A DNA stretch of 64,000 nt from contig NZ_JAAMPF010000008.1 in the NCBI RefSeq assembly GCF_011074795.1, positions 1-64,000 of the forward strand, read 5' to 3'. Origin of the DNA: Marinobacter salicampi (lineage in GTDB: Bacteria > Pseudomonadota > Gammaproteobacteria > Pseudomonadales > Oleiphilaceae). How positions within the stretch are numbered: position 1 is the first letter of the stretch; the number at the start of each line of letters is the position of its first letter. Made by a program: the position numbers and the translations under genes. Positions 37,334 through 47,045 of the stretch are shown in pieces. The notes beneath the pieces were generated by a model. The model worked only from the letters and a program-made list of their open reading frames with translations. It did no database searches and was not told the DNA's origin.

Positions 37334-38431
37334 CTACTGCCAGTGCTTCAGCGGAAAGGCATCGCTGCTGACAAGCGCATTGTCGTCTTCAACCACGGTC
37401 ACTTTGTCGCCACTGCTGAGACGATCCTGACCGGTGATCACGACGGAGTCCTCTGCATTCAGGCCAGCCAGTACTTCCACCTGCCCCGGCTCCCGTGCCC
37501 CCAGCTGGACTTCCGTGCGCCGGGCCTGCTCACCATCGGTGGTGAACACGAAGGCCTTGTCTCCCTGCACCAGTACTGCCTGCTCCGGAATCACCAGCGC
37601 TTGCCGCTCCCTGAGGGTCAGGCTTACGGACATGAACTGTCCCGGGCGCAAACGCAACTCAGGGTTGTCTATCCAGGCCTTTACCGGCAGCGACCGGCTC
37701 AGGTCACTCAGCCTTGAACCAAGCTCGGCCAGGGTGCCTTCAAAGACCTCGTCGGGAAATGCTGCGGTTCGGGCAGTCAGTCCCTGCCCCTGGCTGATCT
37801 GCCCAATATAACGCTCGGGCACGGAAAAGGTCAGTTCCATGCGATCGGTGGCATCAAGGGTGGCAATGGACTCGCCAGTAGTTACATAGGCTCCAACGCT
37901 CAGGTCCACAAGACCCACAATACCGGCAAAGGGCGCCTCGATCCGGTGGTCCTCCAATCGGGTCTGGGCAGCTACCCGCTGGGATTCCAGCACAGCCATT
38001 GCCGTGCTGAGTTCATCCACCTGGGCCTGGGATATGCTGTTGTTGGAACGCAGACTCTGTGCCCGCTCATACTGTCGCCTGGCGTCGGCAAGCTGGGCTT
38101 CAACTACTTTCAGGTCCACCTGGGCCTGACGGTCGTCTAGCCGCACCAGCAGCTGGCCTTTGGCAACTTTCTCTCCCGGCCTGAAATTCAGCGCCACCAC
38201 CCGGCCATTAACCTCGGAGGTCAGCTCAACCGCTTCCCGCGCCCGGAGGGTTCCCACCGCAGCCACCTTATCCCGCACCACGGCCGATGCCGGCAGCACT
38301 ACATTGACCGGGCTGACGCGCTTCTGGCGTCTTTCCTGAGCGGCTTCTTCGGGTTCAAGATAAAGGAAGGCCCCGGCCCCCAGGATAGCGACTACGATGA
38401 TCACCATGGCGATCAGCCACTGCTTAGCCAT
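37334..38431 (-). CDS. RND efflux periplasmic adaptor (MFP)
   Basis: A 365-residue membrane-fusion protein. An N-terminal hydrophobic anchor (MAKQWLIAMVIIVVAILGAGAFLY) is followed by lipoyl halves (VNGRVVALNFRPGEKVAKGQLLVRLDD and RIEAPFAGIVGLVDLSVGAYV) flanking an alpha-helical hairpin of about 60 residues, then beta-barrel and membrane-proximal domains. ATG 38431 was chosen over an upstream start because the hydrophobic anchor follows directly. It is cotranscribed with the RND permease. Confidence 0.92.
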   Translation of the reverse strand: MAKQWLIAMVIIVVAILGAGAFLYLEPEEAAQERRQKRVSPVNVVLPASAVVRDKVAAVGTLRAREAVELTSEVNGRVVALNFRPGEKVAKGQLLVRLDDRQAQVDLKVVEAQLADARRQYERAQSLRSNNSISQAQVDELSTAMAVLESQRVAAQTRLEDHRIEAPFAGIVGLVDLSVGAYVTTGESIATLDATDRMELTFSVPERYIGQISQGQGLTARTAAFPDEVFEGTLAELGSRLSDLSRSLPVKAWIDNPELRLRPGQFMSVSLTLRERQALVIPEQAVLVQGDKAFVFTTDGEQARRTEVQLGAREPGQVEVLAGLNAEDSVVITGQDRLSSGDKVTVVEDDNALVSSDAFPLKHWQ

Positions 38432-38546
38432 ACTCGTTCCCAATGTTCGCCTGTGCCCGGAACCAGCCACGGGGAGGCTCAGGTTTAGTTCTAGTTTTGT
38501 GGGGCCCGATCTGGAGCCCGGCGCTCTTGTCAGCCTCCCTGGCGGC

Positions 38547-39113
38547 TTACTTGTCCAGCTTCTGGATCACCAGTACCAGTTCCCCGACGTCCACACCCCA
38601 CTTACTCATCGTAGTCTGGTTGATCAGGGTGTCCGGCGTTACCAGGAACATCCAGTCGTCCATTCGCACGTCCAGGGTGTTATCGCCGTAGGCCAGGCGC
38701 AGCACATAGTTCATATGGATGGCATTGCCACGCCACTGCATGTGGCCGGGCTCGACCACGTCACCGGCGGTAGCCCGGTAGCCACCGTCTTCGGGGGTGA
38801 GCGTCCAGGTCCGAGTCTGGCGTTCGCCGTCATCGAAGCGGAAGACTTCGTCCAGTGTTCCCACGCCCTCGGCGTCCCAACTCGCTGAAATATCAGCATC
38901 AAAAGTTCGGATCACTTCGCCGGACCAGTCTTTGACGATACCACGGGCCATTAGTTCACCCTCAAAGAAGTCCGACGGCACCAGTGCCGGCTCGTGATCT
39001 TTATAGTCGTCCAGCCCGGGGCCGGCGCAGCCGCTCAGCCACAGCATGAGTAGTGCCAGCGTAATGATACGTCCCAACCGCGACGGTGAAACGACAAAGG
39101 CTCGTGTTTGCAT
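38547..39113 (-). CDS. DUF3833 lipoprotein
   Basis: A 188-residue exported lipoprotein: signal segment IITLALLMLWLSGC with a lipobox Cys at about residue 29. The mature part (FFEGELMARGIVKDWSGEVIRTFDADISASWDAEG and HMNYVLRLAYGDNTLDVRMDDWMFL) fits DUF3833, a family of unknown function with a lipocalin-like beta-barrel, often near fatty-acid or cyclopropane synthesis genes. It is divergent from the acyl-CoA dehydrogenase gene, with 241 bases between them. Confidence 0.82.
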   Translation of the reverse strand: MQTRAFVVSPSRLGRIITLALLMLWLSGCAGPGLDDYKDHEPALVPSDFFEGELMARGIVKDWSGEVIRTFDADISASWDAEGVGTLDEVFRFDDGERQTRTWTLTPEDGGYRATAGDVVEPGHMQWRGNAIHMNYVLRLAYGDNTLDVRMDDWMFLVTPDTLINQTTMSKWGVDVGELVLVIQKLDK

Positions 39114-39354
39114 GATTTTTACACTCGTCCAGGGGGCTTGAGAACACCGTACTTTATTGCTCAGATTACGCTTGAGGCGGTCACTTAGACCAACAGGACG
39201 GATTCATCCGGGCGATATTTCGGCCAGTTGTCTTTTTTGACCGCTGCCCAGGCGCTTTTCGTCAATGGAACAACGGAAGGATTGTCGTACAACTTGACTT
39301 ATCCAATGAGCAGCCACTGCTGTTTCTACTGAATCCAAGCTTGCTGAGGTCGTT

Positions 39355-41175
39355 ATGCCGGTTTACAGAGCCCCCTTGCGTGACATGAAATTCCTGCTCA
39401 ACGAAGTCTTCGATTACCCGAGCCACTACGCCGGTCTGAACCAGGGGGAAAACGCAACATCGGATATAGTCGATGCCATTCTGACCGAGTGTGCACGTTT
39501 CTGCGAGGAAGTACTCAGCCCGCTATATCTGTCAGGCGATGAAGAGGGCTGTCACCTTGAGAATGGCGAAGTCCGGACCCCCGCCGGATACAAGGAGGCC
39601 TATGACCAATACGTGCAGGGCGGCTGGCAGGGGCTTTCAAGCCTGGAAGAGTTCGGTGGCCAGGGCCTGCCTGCCTCCATGGGGCTGCTGAAACAGGAAA
39701 TGATGGGCACCGCCAACTGGCCTTTCAGCATGTACCCCGGGCTCTCCCTTGGCGCCATGAATACCCTGCAGCTCCATGGCAGTGAGGCCCAGCAGCAGCA
39801 ATACCTCGGGCCCCTGACCGAAGGGCGATGGGCCGGTACCATGTGTCTTACCGAACCCCAATGCGGCACCGACCTGGGCCAGGTGAAAACCCGGGCTGAA
39901 CTCAATCCAGACGGCTCTTACGCGTTGACCGGCACCAAGATATTCATTTCCTCCGGCGACCACGATCTGACCGAGAACATTGTCCACATCGTACTGGCCC
40001 GCCTGCCGGACGCGCCCAAGGGTACCCGCGGCATTTCCCTGTTCATCGTGCCGAAATTCCTGCCCAACGACGATGGCAGTCTTGGCGAACGCAACGGCGT
40101 CACCTGCGGCAGCCTGGAAAAGAAAATGGGGATCAAGGCCTCTGCCACCTGCGTGCTGAATTTCGACGGTGCCAGGGGGTTTTTGATCGGTGAGCCCAAC
40201 GAAGGCCTGAACTGCATGTTCACCTTCATGAATACGGCTCGCATCGGTACCGCCATTCAGGGGGTGGGTCCTGCCGAGCTGTCTTACCAGTGGTCCCTGG
40301 CCTATGCCCGAGACCGGCGCTCCATGCGCGCGCTCTCTGGCAAGAAAGAGCCGGACCAGGTGGCGGACAGCCTGATTCATCACGCCGATGTCCGGCGCAT
40401 GCTACTGACCCAGAAAGCCATTGCCGAGGGCGGCCGTGCAATGCTCTATTACGCCGCGCGGCTGGCCGACCACATGGTGGCCGGTCACCTGGAAAACGAC
40501 CAGAAAAAGGTCGACAAGTACGACGACAAACTTGGCTTCCTGACCCCCATTCTCAAGGGCTTTCTCACCGAGCTGGGCAATGAAGCAGCCAACCTGGGCA
40601 TGCAGGTATTCGGGGGCCACGGCTACATTCGAGAACACGGGATGGAGCAGATTGTCCGGGACACCCGTATTGCCACTCTGTATGAGGGGACCACCGGTAT
40701 CCAGGCCCTGGACCTGCTGGGTCGCAAAGTACTGCTGATGACCCAGGGCGGGGCGGTGCGCGCCTTCACCCTCAAGATCAGCAATTTTGCCCGCAAGCAT
40801 GTCAGCAACAAGGCCATGCGACCTTTTGCCTGGGATCTGCTCAAGCTGTCGGGCCAGTGGAACCTGCTTACCGTCCGGCTCATGCTGATTGCCCGCAAGG
40901 ACCGGGATATCGTAGGTTCAGCGGCTAACGATTTCCTGATGTTCAGTGGCTACGTCACCATGGCCTTCATGTGGGCCCGCATGGCCGCAGTGGCCCTGGA
41001 CAAGCTGGAACACGGCGGGGCGGAGTCTGAAGCCTTCTACAAGGCCAAACTGGCCACCGCCGAATTCTATTATGAGCGCCTGCTGCCCCGGGCCCAGACC
41101 CATGCCGCCAGCATGCTCAGCCCGAGCAGGAACCTGATGCAGCTGGACGCGGATCATATGGCCTTCACCGACTGA
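39355..41175 (+). CDS. acyl-CoA dehydrogenase with C-terminal extension
   Basis: A 606-residue FAD-dependent dehydrogenase catalysing the first step of beta-oxidation. The core has TMCLTEPQCGTDLGQVKT and KIFISSGDHDL at the FAD/substrate site, and FGGHGYIREHGMEQIVRDTRIATLYEGTTGIQALDLLGRK, in which the Glu of YEGTTG is the probable catalytic base. The extra C-terminal ~130 residues mark the longer subfamily present in several copies in Pseudomonas and Marinobacter. A terminator follows the gene. Chain-length preference cannot be read from sequence. Confidence 0.93.
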   Translation: MPVYRAPLRDMKFLLNEVFDYPSHYAGLNQGENATSDIVDAILTECARFCEEVLSPLYLSGDEEGCHLENGEVRTPAGYKEAYDQYVQGGWQGLSSLEEFGGQGLPASMGLLKQEMMGTANWPFSMYPGLSLGAMNTLQLHGSEAQQQQYLGPLTEGRWAGTMCLTEPQCGTDLGQVKTRAELNPDGSYALTGTKIFISSGDHDLTENIVHIVLARLPDAPKGTRGISLFIVPKFLPNDDGSLGERNGVTCGSLEKKMGIKASATCVLNFDGARGFLIGEPNEGLNCMFTFMNTARIGTAIQGVGPAELSYQWSLAYARDRRSMRALSGKKEPDQVADSLIHHADVRRMLLTQKAIAEGGRAMLYYAARLADHMVAGHLENDQKKVDKYDDKLGFLTPILKGFLTELGNEAANLGMQVFGGHGYIREHGMEQIVRDTRIATLYEGTTGIQALDLLGRKVLLMTQGGAVRAFTLKISNFARKHVSNKAMRPFAWDLLKLSGQWNLLTVRLMLIARKDRDIVGSAANDFLMFSGYVTMAFMWARMAAVALDKLEHGGAESEAFYKAKLATAEFYYERLLPRAQTHAASMLSPSRNLMQLDADHMAFTD

Positions 41176-41193
41176 GAAGCCGGTGATTTCTGT

Positions 41194-41218
41194 CCCGGGC
41201 CTAGCCCGGGTTCTTTTT
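41194..41218 (+). terminator. terminator after the acyl-CoA dehydrogenase
   Basis: CCCGGGC-CTA-GCCCGGG forms a 7-bp GC stem, followed by TTCTTTTT. It lies 18 bases after the stop codon. Confidence 0.85.
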
Positions 41219-41329
41219 CCTTTGCGGCCCTTGAAAACTCCGCTTTTAACCCTAAATTTTCCTTGCTACGGCAACACAACCCAACTGACTGAAGACAGGA
41301 CATATTTTTGTAAAAGTGGGAGGTACGAC

Positions 41330-42265
41330 ATGGACATTCGCACTGACGACTTCTATCCAACCCGCCTTGAGCGACCGACATCCAGTTTTGAACGCCTTGA
41401 CCCGGTGGTTCACAGCACCGGCAAGCAGCGTAGTGACGGACCCCTGAGTGAAACCGGCCTGGCCCAGTACGAACGGGATGGTTTCCTGGTATTCAACCAG
41501 TTCCTTGACCAGACAATCGTCGAACGCTTCCGTGACGATCTGAGAGCCTATGAACAGGACGACGGCATCCTGCGTTCCGAGGGCACGATCACCGAGCCCG
41601 GAAAGCAGGAAATCCGTTCGATCTTCGGCATTCATGAGCTGTCCGATCGCTTCGACCGCCTCACCCGGGACCCGAAAATTCTTGCCATGGTGCATCAGTT
41701 GCTGGGTAGTGATGCCTACATCCACCAGTCCCGGATCAACTTCAAGCCGGGCTTCCATGGCAAGGGTTTTGACTGGCATTCGGACTTTGAAACCTGGCAC
41801 GCAGAGGACGGTATGCCCCGCATGCGCGCGGTCAGTTTCTCGATCACTCTGACCGAAAATATGCCCTTCAACGGCCCGTTAATGCTGGTTCCCGGGTCCC
41901 ACAAGACGTTTATTCCCTGTGTCGGCCGTACCCCGGAGGACAACTACCAGTCGTCCCTTAAAAAGCAGGAACTCGGAGTTCCAAACGATACCGACCTGGA
42001 CCGGATGATCGAGCGTGGCGGCATCAAGGCACCCACAGGCCCGGCCGGCTCATTGATCATTTTTGAATGCAATACGCTCCATGCCTCCAACGCCAACATG
42101 TCACCCTGGCCCAGGAGCAACCTGTTCTTTGTCTATAACAGCGTGGAGAACCAGCTGGCCCAGCCATTCTGCGGCAATAAGCCACGTCCCGAGTTCCTTG
42201 GCAATCGTACCAATACCACGGCGTTGCAGGCGGCAGGCCCTCGGGAGTCGCGCCGCACAGGCTGA
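41330..42265 (+). CDS. ectD: ectoine hydroxylase EctD
   Basis: A 311-residue Fe(II)/2-oxoglutarate dioxygenase that converts the osmolyte ectoine to 5-hydroxyectoine. The signature FDWHSDFETWHAEDGMPRMR (148-167) supplies Fe ligands His150 and Asp152, with His251 as the third. The 2-oxoglutarate Arg lies near 262 (SPWPRSNLFFVYN), and SIFGIHELS and YIHQSRINFKPGF are further EctD blocks. ATG 41330 follows a strong GGAGG site; the longer frame runs into the upstream terminator region. It stands alone: ectABC is not in this window, so ectoine synthesis must be encoded elsewhere or ectoine taken up. Confidence 0.96.
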   Translation: MDIRTDDFYPTRLERPTSSFERLDPVVHSTGKQRSDGPLSETGLAQYERDGFLVFNQFLDQTIVERFRDDLRAYEQDDGILRSEGTITEPGKQEIRSIFGIHELSDRFDRLTRDPKILAMVHQLLGSDAYIHQSRINFKPGFHGKGFDWHSDFETWHAEDGMPRMRAVSFSITLTENMPFNGPLMLVPGSHKTFIPCVGRTPEDNYQSSLKKQELGVPNDTDLDRMIERGGIKAPTGPAGSLIIFECNTLHASNANMSPWPRSNLFFVYNSVENQLAQPFCGNKPRPEFLGNRTNTTALQAAGPRESRRTG

Positions 42266-42283
42266 AGTAACAGATGGCCCAGT

Positions 42284-42313
42284 AAAAAGGGAAGCCCTGA
42301 GGCTTCCCTTTTT
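42284..42313. terminator. bidirectional terminator after ectD
   Basis: AAAAAGGGAAGCC, loop CTGA, GGCTTCCCTTTTT: a 13-bp perfect stem including A/T runs on both sides, so it can stop transcription from either strand. It lies 18 bases after ectD and about 100 bases after the DUF2959 gene on the other strand. Confidence 0.92.
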
Positions 42314-42416
42314 CGTTAACCCGGCGGCGGGCTTGGAGGTCTTGTCTGTGCCCGGCATAAACCCTGGCCATCTGTACCCAGCTTATTGCTCAGCCAACGA
42401 CAGCCCTGGTTACCGG

Positions 42417-43103
42417 TCAGTCGTCTTCCCGAAACCGTTTAATAAAGGCTTCAGATTCGGCAACGGACTCCTCCATGTTCTTGATCAGGCTGTCCACATC
42501 CTGGCGTATGCGCCCAAGCTCGCTTTCCAGCGACCCGATGGCCTGGGCATTGAGGTTGTGCTTGAGAAACAACATCTGGTCCTCGAAAGCCTGCAGGACC
42601 GGTTCCATACGCTTTTCGGCCTGGTGCATGCGGGTGATCAGCTGCTCGTACTGTTGGCGGGTTTCTTTTAGCCTGCGTTCGCTACTCTGACGCAGGGAAG
42701 CGCTTTCGTAACGGTCCAGTTCGTCCTCCCATTCGTCGAACAGGTCGTCTGAAACATCCTCCACCTTATCAATACGCTCACGGACCTTTTCGGCAACAGC
42801 TTCGCTGTCCTCGTAAGCCGACCGGATCTCTTCGTATTTTTCTTTCAGCTCGGTATCCGGTGTCTCGACCGTGTTCTGGAAACGCTCGAGGGACGAACGG
42901 AAGGTCTCCTGGGCTTCGCTCTGGGAATCCCGGGCGTCTTCGACCCGATCCACCAGAATATCCCGCTTCTCGATACCGAACTTTTCCATAGTGCCGTAAT
43001 AGATGGAACTGCACCCTCCCAGAACCAGGAAGGCAACCAGTAAAAACCCCATCCGGGAGCTCTGTACTGTTCGAGTCGGCGGTCTACATTTGTTCTTGGA
43101 CAT
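42417..43103 (-). CDS. DUF2959 coiled-coil lipoprotein
   Basis: A 228-residue protein: membrane/lipoprotein signal (RMGFLLVAFLVLGGC, lipobox Cys at about 31), then a long charged helical region (GIEKRDILVDRVEDARDSQSEAQETF onward), almost all predicted coiled coil. This matches DUF2959, a family of unknown function in marine gammaproteobacteria. ATG 43103 has GGAG 12 bases upstream; an inner start at the hydrophobic segment (43052) is also possible. Likely anchored in the envelope. Confidence 0.85.
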   Translation of the reverse strand: MSKNKCRPPTRTVQSSRMGFLLVAFLVLGGCSSIYYGTMEKFGIEKRDILVDRVEDARDSQSEAQETFRSSLERFQNTVETPDTELKEKYEEIRSAYEDSEAVAEKVRERIDKVEDVSDDLFDEWEDELDRYESASLRQSSERRLKETRQQYEQLITRMHQAEKRMEPVLQAFEDQMLFLKHNLNAQAIGSLESELGRIRQDVDSLIKNMEESVAESEAFIKRFREDD

Positions 43104-43267
43104 GGTGGAGGCTCCGTGCGTTGAGGTTCATTTCCCTATGGAATGTTGAGACGTTACTACGATATTGCTCGACGTGCATTTCTTCCGGGCCTTACACAGG
43201 TATTTTATTATTTATAGTTCTAGGAAGTTTTAACTAGAAACATCAGCGAAACCAAGCAGGCACTGCA

Positions 43268-43420
43268 TCCCGGCACGTCTACCAGGAAGAGCACGGCATC
43301 GATGTGCTGATCATGGGCGCCTATGGCCATTTTAGAATTCGTCGTTTCCTGGTGGGTGGCACCACCACGAGAATGTTGCAAACGGCGGAAAGACCATGGG
43401 TGACACTTCGCTGGCTATTT
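43268..43420 (+). pseudogene. C-terminal remnant of a universal stress protein gene
   Basis: In one plus frame, after a TAG at 43235, the translation reads SRHVYQEEHGIDVLIMGAYG and on to RRFLVGGTTTRMLQTAERP. This matches the C-terminal ATP-binding end of UspA proteins, whose usual form is LxVMGAYGHSRxxxxxxGSTT. The first 100 or so residues of a normal Usp are missing, and the preceding 160 bases are AT-rich without homology. The frame then runs on without similarity to 43510, overlapping the cytochrome gene on the other strand. This is a 5'-truncated, probably non-functional relic. Confidence 0.75.
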
Positions 43421-43422
43421 GA

Positions 43423-43893
43423 TCAGTTCTTGCCTGGGTTAACCGCGGGGAAACGGTCAGAAACGTATTTCCCATGGCATTCTATGCAAGTGCGCGTCAT
43501 TTCATCGTAGAGATGGCGCTGCTTCTTTGTATTTTCATTTACGCCTGCTTCTGCCAGTGCTGCTGCGAGTTTATGAAACTCCTTGTCGAGCTTGATAAAT
43601 CCCTTGGGGACTGCCGACATCAGGTCTTTGCGATCCTGCTCGGTCAGTTCCTGCTGCAGGATGAAGCTGTCGTGAATCTGTTGGGCATTCTCGGCAACAC
43701 TCTCATGCTGCCCCATGACCATGGCGGAATGAATGGAGGCCATGCCCCCCTGCACCGCCCTCATCTCCTTCTGCAGCAGCTGGCTCAGTTTGTCCGTGAG
43801 TTTCGGAGTGACAGGTTCCGCCGCCATTGAGCTGGTTGACACTGTCAGGCCCAACAATACGGTTGCCAGCAATTTTTCGGTTCTAGCTTTCAT
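43423..43893 (-). CDS. periplasmic monohaem cytochrome c-like protein
   Basis: A 156-residue exported protein: signal peptide (KLLATVLLGLTVSTSSMAA), a helical body, and one haem-attachment motif CIECH at residues 136-140 near the C-terminus, the layout of cytochrome c'/c556-type four-helix proteins. The axial Met/His ligand at the N-terminal side is not certain (several Met at 44-60). Could be a c-type electron carrier; partner unknown. It lies just downstream of the second RND pump but is a separate unit by spacing (50 bases). Confidence 0.7.
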   Translation of the reverse strand: MKARTEKLLATVLLGLTVSTSSMAAEPVTPKLTDKLSQLLQKEMRAVQGGMASIHSAMVMGQHESVAENAQQIHDSFILQQELTEQDRKDLMSAVPKGFIKLDKEFHKLAAALAEAGVNENTKKQRHLYDEMTRTCIECHGKYVSDRFPAVNPGKN

Positions 43894-43943
43894 TGTAATG
43901 ATTCATTTTGTTTGCAGGTTTAAAAAACAACATAGCAGTGATG

Positions 43944-46900
43944 TTACTGCCTGTCAGAGCTGGGCGCTCTCGTCCAGCCAAGATCCTCGAGAATTGCGTA
44001 CAGTGCCGGCAGTGCCACCAGTATCACGACAGTGGATACCAGCAGGCCAAATACCACGGATATCACCAGTGGAATAACGGCCATGGCCTGGGTGCTGGTT
44101 TCAGCCAGTAGGGGCAGCAGGCCGGCCACGGTGGTGCTGGTGGTAATCAGGATGGCCCGGAAGCGGGCCCGGCTGGCAGCACCGGCGGCTTCCCCGGCAC
44201 TCATGCCCTGTTGCCGGTAGCTCTTGATGAACTGCACCAGCAGAATGGCGTTGTTGACCACAATACCCGCCAGAGAAGCCGCGCCGATCAGTGAGGGCAT
44301 GGACAGGTTATAGCCCATCAGCAGGTGGCCCCACACGGCTCCCATAAAGGCCACCGGGATTGCCATCATGACAATGATCGGCTCCAGGTAACTGCGGAAC
44401 TGGAACGACAGGATCAGGAAGATCCCCAGCAGCCCGATCAACAGCCCCCGGGTGATGGACTGGCCGGTTTCCCGGGAGCGGGCGATCTGGCCTTCCACTT
44501 CCAGACTGATCTCTGGCCATCGATCACGCAGCTCCGGGAACGTCCGTTCCTGCAGGTCAGTGGCAATGGCACCGGCGTTGGTTATCCGTCCGTTTACGTC
44601 GGCCGATACCGTGACGGTGCGCAGGCCGTCAATGCGGGTGATCTGTGACCATTGCCGGTCCTCGGTGATCGCGGCCACCTCCCGCAACGGAACCATCTTG
44701 CCCTCGCCGGTGGTAATTACGGTATCTTCCAGGAACCGACGGGTGTTGCGTTCAGCGCTGGTCTGGCGCACCAGGATTTCAATGTGCTGGTCACCGATCT
44801 GGACCGTATCCACGATATCTCCCAGTAGGCCGGTGCGAATCTGGCTGGCGACTTCGGCGGCATTCAGGCCAAGGGACAGGGCACTGTCTTTCAGCGTCAG
44901 GATTCGCTGGGGCTTGCCAGGGCGGAGATCATCCAGCACGTTGAACGTGCCGTTGTAGCTGGCGATGTCCTCCCCCAGAAAACGGGCCGCGGCTTTAAGT
45001 TCGTCCAGATCGGTGCCCTGCAGGCGGATTTCGATGGGAATTCCCGCCGGACCAAAACCGGGTTCCTGTATGTTCAGGGCAATCAATCCCGTAATTTCGC
45101 CAATTTCCTGGTACCAGCGATCGGTCAGGGTGGCCAGATCCACGGTGCGTTGCTCTGCGGTCAGCAAATCGGCCATGACGGTTGCCACGTGGGCACCTTT
45201 TTCGCCGGCCCCGGCGTGCTCGTTGAAGCGGGTCTGAATGTTCTGTACCAGAGCCTGCTGGTCGGGCTGTTCCGGCGTGTATTCTTCATTGAGGGTGTGC
45301 ATGGCTGAAGTAATGCGGTCGGCGATGGCCCGCGTCTGGTGAAGGGGGGTGCCCTGGGGCATCAGTACCCTGGCTTCCAGCACATCGCCCTCAATCTCCG
45401 GCATGGCTTCCATGCGCACCTGGCCGCCGGCCATCAGCCCGGCTGAACCCAGGATTATCAGCATTATGGCTGCCAATACCAGGTAGCGGAAACGGATAGC
45501 CCTGTCCGCCAGTTGCCCGACTTTTTCACGGACCGTTTCAAAGCCGTTGTCGAACGCCGTGCGGAAGCGCGAAGGCGCGTGCTCGCGCTTTTTGCCCAGA
45601 CCACTTTTGAGGTGGTGGGGCAGTATTAAGAAGGCTTCGATCAGCGAGGCTGCCAGGGCGGCAATCAGAACCACCGGCAGAACCTCCAGCACCGCCCCAA
45701 GTTCCCCGGAAAGAAACGCCAGCGGGATGAACACGGAAACCGTCGTCAGAAATGACGACAGCACCCCGGGCAGGATTTGCTGCGTGCCTTTGACCGCTGC
45801 TTCCAGCGGGCTGCAGCCCTGGGTTGAGCTCTGGATGATATTGTCGGTGATTACCACGGAGTCGTCCATGACGATACCAATGGCCATGAGCAGAGCCACC
45901 AGGGTGATCATGTTCAGGGACAGCCCGGTGAGGGCCATCATTACGAAGGCGCCGGCAAAGGCAGAGGGAAGCCCGAACAGGGCCCAGAACGCAAGGCGGG
46001 GGCGGAAGAACAGGGCCATCACCAGGCCCACCAGCAGCAAGCCGGTGATGCCGTTGCCCACCAGCATCTGCAAGCGGTCCCGGACGATGGATGTCATGTT
46101 CTGGGTAATCTCCAGTTCCACGGTGCCACCACGGCGGGTCTTTTCGTCATCAACAAAGGCCCTTAGCGAATCCATTGCCCGCAGGGCGTCGTCGTGCCGG
46201 TTCTTGTGGATTTCCAGAATAATTGCCCGCTGGCCGTTGAATTCCACCCGTTCCTCTTCCCGTTCATGGGCTTCGGTAATGGTGGCGAGATCGCCCAGGG
46301 TGAGCACGGCACCGGCTTCGCCGCCGATAATGGGGATATCGGCCAGGGCTTGCAGTGAGCGCCGTTCATCCACAAACCGCAGCTGGATGTTCTGGCGATC
46401 GGTTTCGATGTTGCCCAGCGGCATGTCCAGGTTCTGGCTGGAGATGGCGCGGGCAATGTCGCGCACCCCCAGGCCGTACTGACGCAGCAGATCCCGGGAG
46501 ACCTCGATGTGCCATTGCCGCTGGGACAGGCCAACGGGGACGACATCGGCAACGCTATCCATGGCGAAAAGACGGTCTTCCAGCTCGTGGGTGTAAGCCT
46601 CCAGATGGGAAAAACTCATAGGCCCGTAAACCGCGATAGCAGCTACCAGGCTGGTGCGGTAAAGCTCGCGGATAATCGGGTCTTCGGCTTCCTCGGGCAG
46701 ATCGGTCAGGGCTTCGATTTCGGTGCGGATGTCATCCAGGAATCGGCCCATATCGCCCTGGGGCGCCATGCTGGCAATAGTCCGGGCCTGGTTGTCTCGT
46801 GCAGTGCAGGAGATTTCCTCCATGTAGTCCACACGCTGCAATGCTTCGCCAAGGCGCTGGCAGATGCCTTCTTCCACATCTGCTGCGGTGGCACCCCGGT

Positions 46901-47045
46901 ATTCCATGGTAATACTGACTTCCGGTGGCAGGTAGTCGGGGAATGTTTCCCGGGTCAGGTTGGGCGCGGCAAACAGACCCATCGCCAGAATCAGAATCAG
47001 CAGCAGGTTGCCCGCGGTAGGGTGGCCGGCAAACCAGCGGATCAT
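43944..47045 (-). CDS. RND efflux permease, second system
   Basis: A 1033-residue RND transporter. The N-terminal helix is MIRWFAGHPTAGNLLLILILAMGLF, and the central proton-relay motif AIGIVMDDSVVITDNI has two Asp. The later helices include SLAGIVVNNAILLVQFIK. It differs clearly from the first RND pump and resembles the MMPL/CzcA-like HAE branch with long N-terminal GNLLLILILA. ATG 47045 overlaps the adaptor stop as ATGA, so translation is coupled. Probably expels hydrophobic compounds under TetR control. Confidence 0.92.
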   Translation of the reverse strand: MIRWFAGHPTAGNLLLILILAMGLFAAPNLTRETFPDYLPPEVSITMEYRGATAADVEEGICQRLGEALQRVDYMEEISCTARDNQARTIASMAPQGDMGRFLDDIRTEIEALTDLPEEAEDPIIRELYRTSLVAAIAVYGPMSFSHLEAYTHELEDRLFAMDSVADVVPVGLSQRQWHIEVSRDLLRQYGLGVRDIARAISSQNLDMPLGNIETDRQNIQLRFVDERRSLQALADIPIIGGEAGAVLTLGDLATITEAHEREEERVEFNGQRAIILEIHKNRHDDALRAMDSLRAFVDDEKTRRGGTVELEITQNMTSIVRDRLQMLVGNGITGLLLVGLVMALFFRPRLAFWALFGLPSAFAGAFVMMALTGLSLNMITLVALLMAIGIVMDDSVVITDNIIQSSTQGCSPLEAAVKGTQQILPGVLSSFLTTVSVFIPLAFLSGELGAVLEVLPVVLIAALAASLIEAFLILPHHLKSGLGKKREHAPSRFRTAFDNGFETVREKVGQLADRAIRFRYLVLAAIMLIILGSAGLMAGGQVRMEAMPEIEGDVLEARVLMPQGTPLHQTRAIADRITSAMHTLNEEYTPEQPDQQALVQNIQTRFNEHAGAGEKGAHVATVMADLLTAEQRTVDLATLTDRWYQEIGEITGLIALNIQEPGFGPAGIPIEIRLQGTDLDELKAAARFLGEDIASYNGTFNVLDDLRPGKPQRILTLKDSALSLGLNAAEVASQIRTGLLGDIVDTVQIGDQHIEILVRQTSAERNTRRFLEDTVITTGEGKMVPLREVAAITEDRQWSQITRIDGLRTVTVSADVNGRITNAGAIATDLQERTFPELRDRWPEISLEVEGQIARSRETGQSITRGLLIGLLGIFLILSFQFRSYLEPIIVMMAIPVAFMGAVWGHLLMGYNLSMPSLIGAASLAGIVVNNAILLVQFIKSYRQQGMSAGEAAGAASRARFRAILITTSTTVAGLLPLLAETSTQAMAVIPLVISVVFGLLVSTVVILVALPALYAILEDLGWTRAPSSDRQ

